Counted from the stretch's first letter, positions 52,142-61,219 are shown. The stretch: 64,000 bases of DNA from JACVRN01 sp036403815 (GCA_036403815.1 DASWQH010000053.1:62001-126000), one strand, 5' to 3'. Program-made: numbers and translations. Notes: a model not told the origin generated them from the sequence alone.

Positions 52142-53793
52142 AAGTGGTTCTGCTCAGCTTGAGCGGCGATCTGGATTACGCGCGCCGTGCGCTTCGCAAG
52201 CATTATCCGGGAGAGGAACTGTCGGAGATAAGACGCGCGGAAGTCGAGGGCGCAAGCTCTAAGACAAGGCTCGAACGATTACGCGCTCTGAAGCCGGATG
52301 TTTTCGCAGTCTTTACAGAACGCCTTGCATGGCAGCGCGGGCAGACTGCACTCGCTTTATACGGCGCGCTCGCGGGTGCGAAAACCATCCTCCTGTTTGA
52401 TTCGCACGGCACCATGAAAGAAGAATCGCGCGCAAAGGTGCTGCTCAGTGCGCCTGCGCGAATGGCACACGAGGCGGGTTTGAGCGCTACGGCTATCGCT
52501 CGCTCATGGCGGCTGCTGCGCCAGCTTGAACGCGCTGTTGAAAAGAGTTTGGTGGGACAGGCGCACGCATCGGTGGTGCAGGGTAACGCTGCACGTGAAT
52601 CGCTCTCGATTACCTATCTGCGTGCTACGCCTGGCGCTGGCACACAGTTCGGCGGAGCAAGCAGCCACATCAACGGCTTCATCAACGCCGCTTCAGGGCA
52701 GGGAGCTAAAGTTCGTCTCATCAGCAACGACAGGATAGCGGGGCTGGACGAGAGCGAGACTTCTTTGACCATCATAGAGCCGGAGCCTCTGGGGACAACG
52801 CGCGCTGCTTTTGACCTGCACAACAATCTGGTCTTCACGCGTGGCGCTGTGCGCGAGATGTCACTCACGCCGCCGGACTTCATATACCAGCGCTACAGCC
52901 GCTTTACCTGGGCGGGCATCGAAGCGAGCCTGCTTACCGGTCGTCCTCTCTTTCTTGAATACAACGGCTCCGAGGTCTGGGTTGGACGACACTGGGATGC
53001 CGCAGGCATGTTCCCCTTGCTTGAGCGCGTAGAGCGTTTGAACTTGAAAGCAGCGGCGCGTATCTTCGTCGTCTCCGAGGTCGAACGCCGTAACCTCTTA
53101 CGCGCTCGCGTCGCAGACGAAAAGATAGTGGTCAATCCGAACGGCGTCGATGTCGAAAAATTTCGTCCCGGCGTGGGCGGCCAGTTGCTACGCCAGGAGC
53201 TTGGCATCACAGAAGACGAAACCCTTGCAGGCTTCGTGGGCACGTTCGGCCCCTGGCATGGGGTACTGGAACTGGCGCACGCCGTCACGCTCCTGCCGTT
53301 GGATGCGCGCGTTCGGTTTCTTCTTATAGGAGCGGGGAAGCTGCGCGAAGAGGTGGAGCGAGTAGTGCGCGAGGCAGGCATGATGGATCGCATCATCTTC
53401 GCCGGAGTAGTCGAGCACGAGCGCGTTCCCGCTTACCTTGATGCCTGCGATGTGCTTGTCTCTCCGCACATCCCCCTGGGCGACGGAAGCGAGTTCTTCG
53501 GCTCGCCGACCAAGCTCTTCGAGTACATGGCTATGGGGAAGGGAATCGTGGCGAGTCGTCTGGGACAGATAGGCGATGTGCTCGCGGATGAAGAGTCTGC
53601 GCTGCTGGTTGAGCCGGGCGATGTGAAGCAATTAAGCGAGGCTGTCCTGCGGCTGGCGCGCTCAAGCGAACTGCGCGAACGTCTGGGCAAGGCTGCGCGC
53701 GAGCGAGCCGTCAAACATCATACCTGGACGCACAACGCCCGAATGGTTCTGGATGCTTACCGCTCTTGGGCAGCAAATGCCGCCCACGCCTGA
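52138..53793 (+). CDS. GT4 glycosyltransferase with extra N-terminal domain
   Basis: 551 residues. Residues ~1-160 are an extra segment (KVVLLSLSGDLDYARRALRKHYP ... ALYGALAGAKTILLFDSHG) before the GT-B fold proper, which starts near GAGTQFGGASSHINGFINAA and continues to the donor-site strands NPNGVDVEKF, GFVGTFGPWHGV, IFAGVVEHERVPAYL and FFGSPTKLFEYMAMGKGIVAS. A retaining glycosyltransferase using a nucleotide sugar. The N-terminal part may be a degraded second domain or a membrane-association region. Confidence 0.85.
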   Translation: MKVVLLSLSGDLDYARRALRKHYPGEELSEIRRAEVEGASSKTRLERLRALKPDVFAVFTERLAWQRGQTALALYGALAGAKTILLFDSHGTMKEESRAKVLLSAPARMAHEAGLSATAIARSWRLLRQLERAVEKSLVGQAHASVVQGNAARESLSITYLRATPGAGTQFGGASSHINGFINAASGQGAKVRLISNDRIAGLDESETSLTIIEPEPLGTTRAAFDLHNNLVFTRGAVREMSLTPPDFIYQRYSRFTWAGIEASLLTGRPLFLEYNGSEVWVGRHWDAAGMFPLLERVERLNLKAAARIFVVSEVERRNLLRARVADEKIVVNPNGVDVEKFRPGVGGQLLRQELGITEDETLAGFVGTFGPWHGVLELAHAVTLLPLDARVRFLLIGAGKLREEVERVVREAGMMDRIIFAGVVEHERVPAYLDACDVLVSPHIPLGDGSEFFGSPTKLFEYMAMGKGIVASRLGQIGDVLADEESALLVEPGDVKQLSEAVLRLARSSELRERLGKAARERAVKHHTWTHNARMVLDAYRSWAANAAHA

Positions 53794-53805
53794 AGGCAAA
53801 GGATA

Positions 53806-54645
53806 ATGAGTCTGATCTCGTTTCAGGAATTCGATAGGATTTATCAGGCTTCGGTGCGCGCCGTCTTCGAGCATTGGACGACCGCGATGCAGAAGACTAT
53901 CGCATTGCATTGTCATGGCTGGAGTCCCGGCCTCTTCGACTTCAAAAATTATCTTGAGGCTTCGTCCATACGCTTCTACAAGGCTTATCATCATATCGCC
54001 TCGCAGGGCGAGAATCTTTCCGTGTGCGATGTAGGGGGCTTCTGGGGCGTGCTGCCTTTGACCTTGAAAGAGCTGGGCTACAGCGTGGCTATGACAGAGT
54101 CGCTCAAATACTATAATGATTCGTTCAATGCCTTGTTTGATTTCATTTCGGGGCGCGGCGTGTTGATTTTCGATTATGATCCGTTCGAGGTGGATGCTGC
54201 CCTTGATAAACAGTTTGACGTGGTGACGCTGATGGCCGTGCTGGAACACTATCCGCATTCGCACAAGACCTTGATGAAGAATGTCTCTAGGCTTATGAGG
54301 CCGGATGGAAAGCTCTATATAGAAGTTCCGAATATAGCCTACTGGCCGAAGCGCACGGGTTTGCTGATGGGCAGAACACCGCTCGCGCAGCTTGCGGACG
54401 TTTATCGCTCCGACGTTCCATTCATAGGGCATCATCATGAGTTTACTATTGCGGAGTTAAGAGAACTGGCGCGCTTGAGCGGCATGAAGGTGCTGGCAGA
54501 AGATTTCTATAACTACACGCCCGGAAGCATGCCCGACATCAAGATGCTCGTTCGCCGCCCCGTTCAATTCATGGCGTTCCTGTTATTGAATGAGACAAGA
54601 GAATGTCTGGCTATCTTGTGCGAGCGCGAGGGGAAACCGGAATGA
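53806..54645 (+). CDS. Class I SAM-dependent methyltransferase
   Basis: 279 residues. The glycine motif is atypical (VCDVGGFWGVLPLTLKELGY), followed by DVVTLMAVLEHYPHSHKTLMKN and PDGKLYIEVPNIAYWPKR, then IGHHHEFTIAELRELARLSGM, a pattern of methyltransferase_23-like sugar-cluster proteins. Function in polysaccharide or lipid-linked glycan modification is inferred from its place. It overlaps the next gene as ATGA. Confidence 0.8.
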   Translation: MSLISFQEFDRIYQASVRAVFEHWTTAMQKTIALHCHGWSPGLFDFKNYLEASSIRFYKAYHHIASQGENLSVCDVGGFWGVLPLTLKELGYSVAMTESLKYYNDSFNALFDFISGRGVLIFDYDPFEVDAALDKQFDVVTLMAVLEHYPHSHKTLMKNVSRLMRPDGKLYIEVPNIAYWPKRTGLLMGRTPLAQLADVYRSDVPFIGHHHEFTIAELRELARLSGMKVLAEDFYNYTPGSMPDIKMLVRRPVQFMAFLLLNETRECLAILCEREGKPE

Positions 54646-55457
54646 GCGACGTTGCGTTAAAAGAGGAGAAGCAGCGTGCGCGCGAGCAGTGGGGGCAAGA
54701 CCCCTGCGGCGAAGTCTACGGGCGCGAGCACGAGTTCGGCACGCGGGAATTTTTCGATGAAGTCGAGCGCCATCGCTATCAGGAGTATGCGCCGTGGATG
54801 CCTGAAGTAATGGGCTTCAACCAGTTCAAGGGCGCGCGACTTTTAGAGATAGGCTGTGGGATGGGCACAGACCTCTTGCAGTTTGCGCGCGGCGGCGCAC
54901 ATGTGACGGGCGCGGATTTGACCCCCCGCTCGGTTGAGATTTCCCATGCGCGCTTTCGTCTTTACGACATGCCTGCGAGCTTCGTTATCACAGATGGCGA
55001 GCGGCTGCCTTTCGCGGACGAATCATTCGATGTCGTCTACTCGAACGGCGTGCTGCATCACACGCCCGGAACTGATGTGGCTATAGCCGAGGCTCATCGC
55101 GTGCTCAAGCCCGGTGGCACGGCCAAAGTCATGCTCTATCATCGCAACTCACTGGCCTACTGGGGCGAGTTGTTCTTCAGGCGCGGGCTTCTAGGCGGAG
55201 AATTACTGCGCGGTCGCTCTATGGATGAAGTGATGAGCAAGTGGGTGGAGATTTCCAACCGGGATGCACGCCCGCTCGTCAAAGTCTACAGCCGTCGAGA
55301 GGCGAACGCGCTTTTCAAAATGTTCTCTGAGGTCAGAACGGAGATTGAGCAGATAACACGGCCTGAGCTACGCTTTCTCAAGCACATTCCCGAAAGCCTC
55401 TTCCTGCGCTTAAGACGCAGCATCGGCTGGAACGTTATCATCACGGCGAAGAAGTAA
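54642..55457 (+). CDS. Class I SAM-dependent methyltransferase
   Basis: 271 residues from ATG 54642, overlapping the previous stop. Motifs ARLLEIGCGMGTDLLQFARGG, GADLTPRSVEISHARF, FDVVYSNGVLHHTPGTDVAIAEAHRVLKPGG mark a Methyltransferase_11 domain; the N-terminal EQWGQDPCGEVYGREHEFGTREFFDEVERHRY segment is typical of a subgroup found in glycan clusters. Last gene of the operon. Confidence 0.85.
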   Translation: MSDVALKEEKQRAREQWGQDPCGEVYGREHEFGTREFFDEVERHRYQEYAPWMPEVMGFNQFKGARLLEIGCGMGTDLLQFARGGAHVTGADLTPRSVEISHARFRLYDMPASFVITDGERLPFADESFDVVYSNGVLHHTPGTDVAIAEAHRVLKPGGTAKVMLYHRNSLAYWGELFFRRGLLGGELLRGRSMDEVMSKWVEISNRDARPLVKVYSRREANALFKMFSEVRTEIEQITRPELRFLKHIPESLFLRLRRSIGWNVIITAKK

Positions 55458-55540
55458 TCTAACGTGAGTCCGAAATAAAATAAGGGAAGCTTCGTAAGAG
55501 CCGGATGTTTATAGTATTGGATGAGATAAACTCCGCTAGG

Positions 55541-55634
55541 GGCGACATGTTTGGCCTCTATTACATAAAGCTCCTACGGAGCTTGATACTTGATTGTCCC
55601 GATGGGCTATAAACATACGGCTCCTACGGAGCCA
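55541..55634. repeat. Palindrome pair of GCTCCTACGGAGC type
   Basis: AAGCTCCTACGGAGCTT (55568-55584) and GGCTCCTACGGAGCC (55619-55633) with a CTCCGCTAGGGGCG start. A third palindrome family, laid out like half of copies A-E. Confidence 0.65.
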
Positions 55635-55714
55635 GGAGCATTGCCGACATTCTTATCTCGCGCCTCACATTAATCTATAACTGGTAAAGCTTTTGACTTG
55701 CCGGAGCCGGAAAC

Positions 55715-56350
55715 CTACCTGCTGTATTTTCCCATCAACTGACCTTCTGCAATGATGTGGCCTTCCATAGCCTTCAATAATTGTTCTTTCGTCGTCGCAG
55801 CCTCAAGACTTAATTCGGTATCGAGCGCGTAGAGCTTAAAGAAATATCTGTGCGTGCCATTTGGCGGGCACGGGCCGCCGTAGCCGACTTTCGGAAAATC
55901 ATTCGTGCCCTGCACGCCCCCGCCCATGATGCTCTTCTGCGGCGCAACATTTTCCCGCAGCTCTCTCACGCCTGCCGGAAGATTGAAGACGACCCAATGC
56001 ACCCAGGTCTTCGCGGGCGCATCCGGATCATCGGCAATGAGCGCCAGCGTCTTTGCCTTTTCTGGAACTCCCTCCCACATAATCGGCGGCGAAATGTTCG
56101 CGCCATCACACGTATAACCTTTCGGAATCAAGCCCCCTTCCTGAAAGGCCGTGCTGCTGACTTTAAGTTCAGCCTTTTGCTGTGGGGTGCCTGTTCCGGT
56201 GTTGGACTGATTCACATTTGGATTGACGGTGTTGGACTGGTTTGCGTTGGCCTCAGCGCTTTGATTCTTGCTTGCACAGCCGCAAAGAAGAATGGAAGCG
56301 ATAAGAAAGAGAGAAGCTTTGATTATCATACGAACGAAACCTTCTTTCAC
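55715..56350 (-). CDS. YbhB/YbcL (PEBP, RKIP-like) lipoprotein
   Basis: 211 residues: lipoprotein signal ending LLCGC, an Asn/Thr/Gln-rich linker, then a PEBP-fold domain with the YbhB signature YTCDGANISPPIMWEGVP, LIADDPDAPAKTWVHWVVFNLP, GYGGPCPPNGTHRYFFKLYALD. The fold binds anions or phospholipid headgroups; the bacterial role is unknown. Start may be ATG 56326 (MIIKASLF). Tandem paralogue of 56355-56819. Confidence 0.85.
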   Translation of the reverse strand: MKEGFVRMIIKASLFLIASILLCGCASKNQSAEANANQSNTVNPNVNQSNTGTGTPQQKAELKVSSTAFQEGGLIPKGYTCDGANISPPIMWEGVPEKAKTLALIADDPDAPAKTWVHWVVFNLPAGVRELRENVAPQKSIMGGGVQGTNDFPKVGYGGPCPPNGTHRYFFKLYALDTELSLEAATTKEQLLKAMEGHIIAEGQLMGKYSR

Positions 56351-56354
56351 GAAC

Positions 56355-56819
56355 TCAAAGATAATCCCAGCGATAGTGGCCTACCAGCACACCCTGATCC
56401 AGTATGTGGTCTTTCATGGCGGCGATTAATTCTTCCGTGGTTGTTTCGCCGATTGTGCAATCGAGGGCGTAGAGCTTGAAGAAGTAGTGGTGTGTACCTG
56501 TGCCTTCGGGCGGGCAGGGGCCGTAGTAGCCTGTGGTGCGGCGGCTGTTCTTAAGGGAGCGCGCTCCTCTGGGGAGTCTGCGTATGCCTTCGGGGAGGCG
56601 GCGGGTCTCAGGCGGAAGATCGTAAATGAGCCAGTGTATGTTTGTGCCGCTCACGGCGTCGGGGTCGTCGCAGATGATGGCTAAGCTTTGGGTTTCTTCG
56701 GGAATGTTTTCCCAGTGAAGCTCTGGCGAGATGCCTTTGCGGTTTTCCGCATAGCAGGTAAATGAGCGCGGAATCATCCCGCCCTGCTCAAAGGAGGTGC
56801 TTTCGAGTTTGATTGCCAT
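56355..56819 (-). CDS. YbhB/YbcL (PEBP, RKIP-like) cytoplasmic protein
   Basis: 154 residues, no signal peptide. Same PEBP motifs as its neighbour (FTCYAENRKGISPELHWENIP, IICDDPDAVSGTNIHWLIYDLP, GYYGPCPPEGTGTHHYFFKLYALD). Four bases from each neighbour, so an operon with the DUF1028 gene upstream and the lipoprotein downstream. Tandem duplication with one copy gaining export is likely. Confidence 0.87.
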   Translation of the reverse strand: MAIKLESTSFEQGGMIPRSFTCYAENRKGISPELHWENIPEETQSLAIICDDPDAVSGTNIHWLIYDLPPETRRLPEGIRRLPRGARSLKNSRRTTGYYGPCPPEGTGTHHYFFKLYALDCTIGETTTEELIAAMKDHILDQGVLVGHYRWDYL

Positions 56820-56823
56820 CCCT

Positions 56824-57870
56824 TTATGGCGTTCTGCCGACGGAGACGATGCGCTCGATTAGTTTGGGGTCATTGGGCAGGAGTCCGACTTTTGCCAGGC
56901 GCGGAGTCAGCTCCATCCAGTTTTTGTCCATGCGGAAGACCTTGCGGAAGAGTGGTAGAGATTCTTCTACGCGATTCATGTTGACGAGGGCGACGGCATG
57001 CCAGTAAATCATCTCGGCGTTGTCCGGGACAAGGCGTTCCGCAGCGCTGTATTCCCTTAGAGCCGCTTCGTTGTCTTTGCGCTCGACGGCCAGGTCACCC
57101 GCATTCATGTGATTGTAGGCGCGCTGCAAGGTGATTAGGCGGCGCAGCTCTTTCAAGGGTTCCGGGCTGTCGTCAACTCTTAAATCGAAGGTGCGGTCAA
57201 TCCAGGGCTTGCCGGTCGGTTTGCCGTTGACGACGATTATGGCAGCCGATTGACGACCGCGTATGTCGCCGCCTGCGGCTTGCGCAGCTTCGAGCGCGGC
57301 CATCATGCGCTCGGCCAGATCGCCTTTGGTCTTACGGAACGCATCGGCCATAGCAGGCCACACGCGTTCGTTCGCCATCAGGTTGGCCTGTACGGAAAAG
57401 TCTGTGCCCACTATCTGACCGGCTGCCGGAATGTCTTTCGCGCCAGTCCATGCATCCACGCGCCCGCTCGCGTCAATCATGGCGACCTGCCGAACATCGC
57501 GCGCCGCATCCTTTGCAAGAAGTTCTTTAAGAGCGTCCGGGGCGCTCTTACCTGCGCGCATCAAATCCAGACCGTTCCTGCCGTATGAAGGATCGACGAA
57601 GGATTGCGTGGCGACAGCGCCGACGCCCGCTTCTGCCCAGGGGACAATCGCGCCGACCGAAAACCAGTGAGACTGCACGGCCACGCCCAGCTCGCCCGTC
57701 TGAGGATCGCGCGCCACAATCGAAAAGGTATGAACAGGACGAAGCGGCACGCGCTCTTTACCTTCCTGCATTGATTCTCTTAACGCTCCGGCTCGCGCCA
57801 GCGATGATGCTATAAGCGCCGCGACTAAAGCCGCAATCAGAAACGTTCCAACCTTTCGTCTCATCGCCAT
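56824..57870 (-). CDS. Exported DUF1028 (Ntn-hydrolase-like) protein with TPR-like tail
   Basis: 348 residues. N-terminal signal or anchor helix (GTFLIAALVAALIASSLARAG), then DUF1028: HTFSIVARDPQTGELGVAVQSHWFSVGAIVPWAEAGVGAVATQSF, LMANERVWPAMADAF, GGDIRGRQSAAIIVV. A C-terminal helical part (LAVERKDNEAALREYSAAERLVPDNAEMIYWHAVALVNM) is TPR-like. Some DUF1028 members are Ntn hydrolases; activity here is not shown. Confidence 0.82.
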   Translation of the reverse strand: MAMRRKVGTFLIAALVAALIASSLARAGALRESMQEGKERVPLRPVHTFSIVARDPQTGELGVAVQSHWFSVGAIVPWAEAGVGAVATQSFVDPSYGRNGLDLMRAGKSAPDALKELLAKDAARDVRQVAMIDASGRVDAWTGAKDIPAAGQIVGTDFSVQANLMANERVWPAMADAFRKTKGDLAERMMAALEAAQAAGGDIRGRQSAAIIVVNGKPTGKPWIDRTFDLRVDDSPEPLKELRRLITLQRAYNHMNAGDLAVERKDNEAALREYSAAERLVPDNAEMIYWHAVALVNMNRVEESLPLFRKVFRMDKNWMELTPRLAKVGLLPNDPKLIERIVSVGRTP

Positions 57871-57880
57871 CAGTAAAGCT

Positions 57881-58015
57881 AATGCAGAAATCAGAATGCA
57901 GAATGATGAATGAAAAGAATTGATTCATCGGTTCATTTCTTCATTGAATAAATGAACCGATGAATCAATGAATCAATCTTCTTAATTCATCATTCTGCAC
58001 TCTGCCTTCTGCATT
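57881..58015. repeat. Nested heptamer hairpin 10 (outer ATTCTGC, inner TGAATCAA)
   Basis: Outer arms about 57881-57911 and 57985-58015 (ATTCTGC type, same family as hairpin 4). Inner arms 57919-57936 and 57951-57968 are built on TTGATTCATCGG, with an extra TGAATCAA tandem. Two unit families nested in one hairpin. Confidence 0.8.
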
Positions 58016-58018
58016 GTC

Positions 58019-58399
58019 TTAGAACCAGCCTTTCTTGTTCTGTATGTAGGTGCGCACGAACTCTTCGTCGGATTTAGTCAGGTAGATGATTCCTTCGACT
58101 GTGCCGATGATGCTACCAATGCCGCAGGTGATAAAGGTGAGGGCGATTTGAAGGAGTCCTTCTGTGGTATAGCCCAGGACGAACTTGTGTACGCCGAAGC
58201 CTCCGAGCACGATGCCCAGGATTCCCGCCATGACCTTTTTCTCCGCGCCGGGTATCTGCTGCTGCACGGGCGGGCCGCCGCCGTAGCCCTGCTGCACTGG
58301 CTGATAACCGCCGCTGCTTGTGAGCGGCGACTGGCAAGAGTAACAAACCTGCGCCGTGTCCGCGTTCGGCGCATTACATCTGGGACAATAGATAGCCAT
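58019..58399 (-). CDS. TM2-domain protein with zinc ribbon
   Basis: 126 residues. A zinc ribbon with CPRCNAPN and CYSCQS at the N-terminus, a Gly/Gln/Pro-rich linker, then a TM2 domain of two helices (MAGILGIVLGGFGVHKFVLGYTTEGLLQIALTFITCGIGSIIGTVEGIIYL) with the GxHxFYLG-like turn, here GVHKFVLG. Small inner-membrane protein; function unknown. Confidence 0.85.
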   Translation of the reverse strand: MAIYCPRCNAPNADTAQVCYSCQSPLTSSGGYQPVQQGYGGGPPVQQQIPGAEKKVMAGILGIVLGGFGVHKFVLGYTTEGLLQIALTFITCGIGSIIGTVEGIIYLTKSDEEFVRTYIQNKKGWF

Positions 58400-58449
58400 C
58401 CCGGTTTACTCCTTAGGGGATAATAGATTTTTCAGCTACTACAATAACC

Positions 58450-58499
58450 CACGCGCGCCGAGTGCGAAAGTAAGTGTGCTTTCGCACTCGGCGCGCGTG
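58450..58499. repeat. 21-bp perfect hairpin
   Basis: 58450-58470 pairs fully with 58479-58499 across TAAGTGTG. GC-rich arms without a T tract. Rest of 58400-58648 shows nothing else. Confidence 0.7.
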
Positions 58500-58648
58500 A
58501 ATAGTCGAATCGTGCTTCGAGCCTTGTTCGTCGTCTTCAAGACTGTTTGAGACCGACGACAATAGCTCTAAGCATCGAAGGCGGGGATTTACAACATCTC
58601 CTTAACCTGTTCGCCGCTCGATCTAAAGAGCGCCTTCGGTCTGGGCTG

Positions 58649-58948
58649 TCAGCGTGATAACAACGCTCCAGTTACATTTAGGAGGACGACAATGACCCAA
58701 ACGGCTATTCCTATACCGACGGAAATCTTCACCCACTTCAGCGCATTAGCGGAGGCCGTCGCCGCGCCCTGTACATCACCTGCGGCATAGGCGCTGTTGA
58801 CCTTCGTAGCATTGATGATAGCTACGATTCCGCCCGGCAGACAGCAGAAGAGCGTGACCAGAATGGCCGGAACAAGATAATTAGGCGGGGGAGCCCCTCC
58901 GGGGCCTGCTGCGCCTCCCGCAGGTGGCGGCGTCCAGTTTTGTGACAT
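58649..58948 (-). CDS. CD225/dispanin-family membrane protein
   Basis: 99 residues. Gly/Pro-rich N-terminus, then two helices with the CD225 pattern YLVPAILVTLFCCLPGGIVAIINATKVNSAYAAGDVQGAATASANALKWVKISVGIG. Function in bacteria unknown. Same strand as the TM2 gene 250 bp downstream. Confidence 0.85.
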   Translation of the reverse strand: MSQNWTPPPAGGAAGPGGAPPPNYLVPAILVTLFCCLPGGIVAIINATKVNSAYAAGDVQGAATASANALKWVKISVGIGIAVWVIVVLLNVTGALLSR

Positions 58949-59192
58949 TGCGTATCTCCTCTTTTATTTAGAAGTAAATTTTCAGCCTTACTAGATTTAT
59001 ACGCCCGTCGGGCGCATGGGTTAGTAAATCCTGGGGCAACCTGAAAGATACTGACGCCCGCAGGCGCGCGTAGTGCCTTGGGCGGGGGCGACCACACACA
59101 ACTTTTTCGCACTCAGGCTGCATAACTTACAAACGCGCTTCCGCTTTGTCAACGATTATTAATCAGGCGGGGACGGAAAAGGTGAATTGCGC

Positions 59193-61157
59193 CTAAATTC
59201 GAGAGGCACGGACGCCTTGGCCGTCCATGAAGATTTGCTGCCACAATTCGAGCGTCAGAAGCTGAAAGACCTGTAAATTGTAGTCCTCCCGCCCCTGTAA
59301 ATTCTCTCTGACAATCCTCTGGACCACGTCCGGGCGGAAGAGTCCGCGCCGTTTGAGCCTCTCTTCGGAGAGCAGGTCATTCGTCATCTCGCGCAAAGGC
59401 CCACGCAGCCATGAGCGCACAGGAGCGCCGAACCCTGCCTTCTTTCTCCACACCACTTCTTTCGGCAAAAGCCTTTCGGCGGCGCGCTTCAAAATGTACT
59501 TGCGCTTGAACCCGTTGAGCTTTAAGTGAGGCGGCATGCGCGCGGCCAGCTCCACCAACTCATAATTGAGAAAGGGAACACGTACCTCCAGGTTCGCAGC
59601 CATGGAAGTCTTATCCGTCGTGTCCAGATTCAGGCAGGGCAGAAACGTCTTCATGTCAACGTATAGAAGCCGGTTGAGCGGCGCGGCGTTCTGCACGCGC
59701 TCGAAGTAGCGGCGATGCAGGTAATAAGCATCAAGCCCGCGCACACTCTCTCTCATCTCGTCCGTGTAAAGCTCTTCTTTCGCCTGGTCTGTGAAGTAGG
59801 TTCCGTACCCCAGGTAACGGTTCTCGAAATCGAGCGCAGCGCTTCTGGCAAACTTCTTCATGTTGCGCAAAGGCGCGGTCAATCTTCCCGGCAGGCCGCC
59901 GGGCAGAGCGCCCGCGACCGCACGCATCAACGGGCGGCGAAGTAAGCTCGGCACCGGATCAAGCGCGCCTGCAATCTTCATAGCCAGTTGACGTGGATAG
60001 CCCGCGAAGACCTCATCGCCCCCCATCCCCGAAAGCATCACCTTCAGGGTAGAGCGCGCTGCGCTTGAGACCAGGTAGCTTGGGATAGCCATGTCAATCG
60101 GCGGCACGTCCATGTGATAGACGAGCTTCGGCAGAAGGTCTATCACGTCCGGCTGAAGCATCGCCTCGTGATAATCAGTATCGAGCGTCTGGTTGACCTT
60201 GCGCGCCCACTCTACATCATCCGGGATGATGTCGTAGCGCAGGTCTTTCGATTCGATGCCGATGGTGTAGGTCGAGACGCGACGCGGGCTTGCATGCTCT
60301 TTCATGAGCGCGACGATTGAGGATGAATCGACGCCGCCCGATAGAAACGAGCCGAGCGGAACGTCCGCCACCATCTCCATACCTACCACGCGCGAGAGCG
60401 TTTCCAGCACCCTCTCCCGCCACCACTCTTCGCTTCTGCCTTCCTCTATCTCGTCAAAAGAAACATCCCACCACTCGCGCACGCTCAAATCACCATCGCG
60501 CAGGGTAAGCACATGCGCGGGCGGCAAAGAGCGTATACCGCGAAAGAGCGTGTGCGGGTCTGGTGTCCAGAGAAAGGTTAAATACTGGTTGAGCGCTTCC
60601 ACATCAAGTACACGCTCGACCAGCCCGCTCGCTAAGATAGCTTTTATCTCCGAAGCGAAGATGAAAGACCCGCTCGTGCCATTCTCGCCCTGAGCCTCTG
60701 CATAATAGAGCGGCTTTATCCCCAGGCGGTCGCGCGCCAGCGTCATCGTGCGCTGCTTCTCGTCCCATATGGCGAAGGCAAACATGCCGTTTAAGCGCGG
60801 CAGGCACTCCGCGCCCCACTCCGCAAAGGCCGCAAGCAGAACCTCCGTGTCCGTGTCCGTGCGAAACTGATGGCCCTTCGCCTGAAGCTCTGCGCGCAAC
60901 TCTCTGTAATTGTAGATTTCGCCGTTGAAGGTAAGCGACAGCCGCCCGTCGGCAGAGAGCATGGGCTGGTGTCCGGCTGGACTCGGATCGATGATTGACA
61001 GCCGCCTGTGTCCCAGACAGGCTCGCCGTCCCACATCATCTATGGCTTCCGAAGTCCACACGCCCTCGTCATCGCGCCCACGATGCTCGATACTTGCCAG
61101 CATCTCACTGATGCTCGCAGTCGGATTCATACTGATGAGACCGGCGATTCCGCACAT
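59193..61157 (-). CDS. asnB: Asparagine synthase (glutamine-hydrolysing), second copy
   Basis: 654 residues. Cys2 nucleophile (MCGIAGLISM), RGRDDEGVW, LTFNGEIYNYRELR, PP-loop FLSGGVDSSSIVAL, GMGGDEVFAGYPRQ and TDKTSMAANLEVRVPFLNYE. Only moderately similar to the copy at 47702, so not a recent duplicate; closer to the exosortase-cluster asparagine-synthase type. Likely serves glycan or protein modification with the GT39 gene on the other side of repeat E. Nothing was found in the 244-bp gap 58949-59192. Confidence 0.92.
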   Translation of the reverse strand: MCGIAGLISMNPTASISEMLASIEHRGRDDEGVWTSEAIDDVGRRACLGHRRLSIIDPSPAGHQPMLSADGRLSLTFNGEIYNYRELRAELQAKGHQFRTDTDTEVLLAAFAEWGAECLPRLNGMFAFAIWDEKQRTMTLARDRLGIKPLYYAEAQGENGTSGSFIFASEIKAILASGLVERVLDVEALNQYLTFLWTPDPHTLFRGIRSLPPAHVLTLRDGDLSVREWWDVSFDEIEEGRSEEWWRERVLETLSRVVGMEMVADVPLGSFLSGGVDSSSIVALMKEHASPRRVSTYTIGIESKDLRYDIIPDDVEWARKVNQTLDTDYHEAMLQPDVIDLLPKLVYHMDVPPIDMAIPSYLVSSAARSTLKVMLSGMGGDEVFAGYPRQLAMKIAGALDPVPSLLRRPLMRAVAGALPGGLPGRLTAPLRNMKKFARSAALDFENRYLGYGTYFTDQAKEELYTDEMRESVRGLDAYYLHRRYFERVQNAAPLNRLLYVDMKTFLPCLNLDTTDKTSMAANLEVRVPFLNYELVELAARMPPHLKLNGFKRKYILKRAAERLLPKEVVWRKKAGFGAPVRSWLRGPLREMTNDLLSEERLKRRGLFRPDVVQRIVRENLQGREDYNLQVFQLLTLELWQQIFMDGQGVRASRI

Positions 61158-61219
61158 GATTGGTAGAGAGTAATATAAAGTAGATTCTATATAAACCGGA
61201 GACAGCTCCGTAGGCGCTT

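Noticed and set aside
47702..61157. asnB pair as a recent duplication mediated by composite repeats D and E
   Set aside because: The two proteins are only moderately similar and the repeats lie on different sides of the genes, so adjacency is probably chance.
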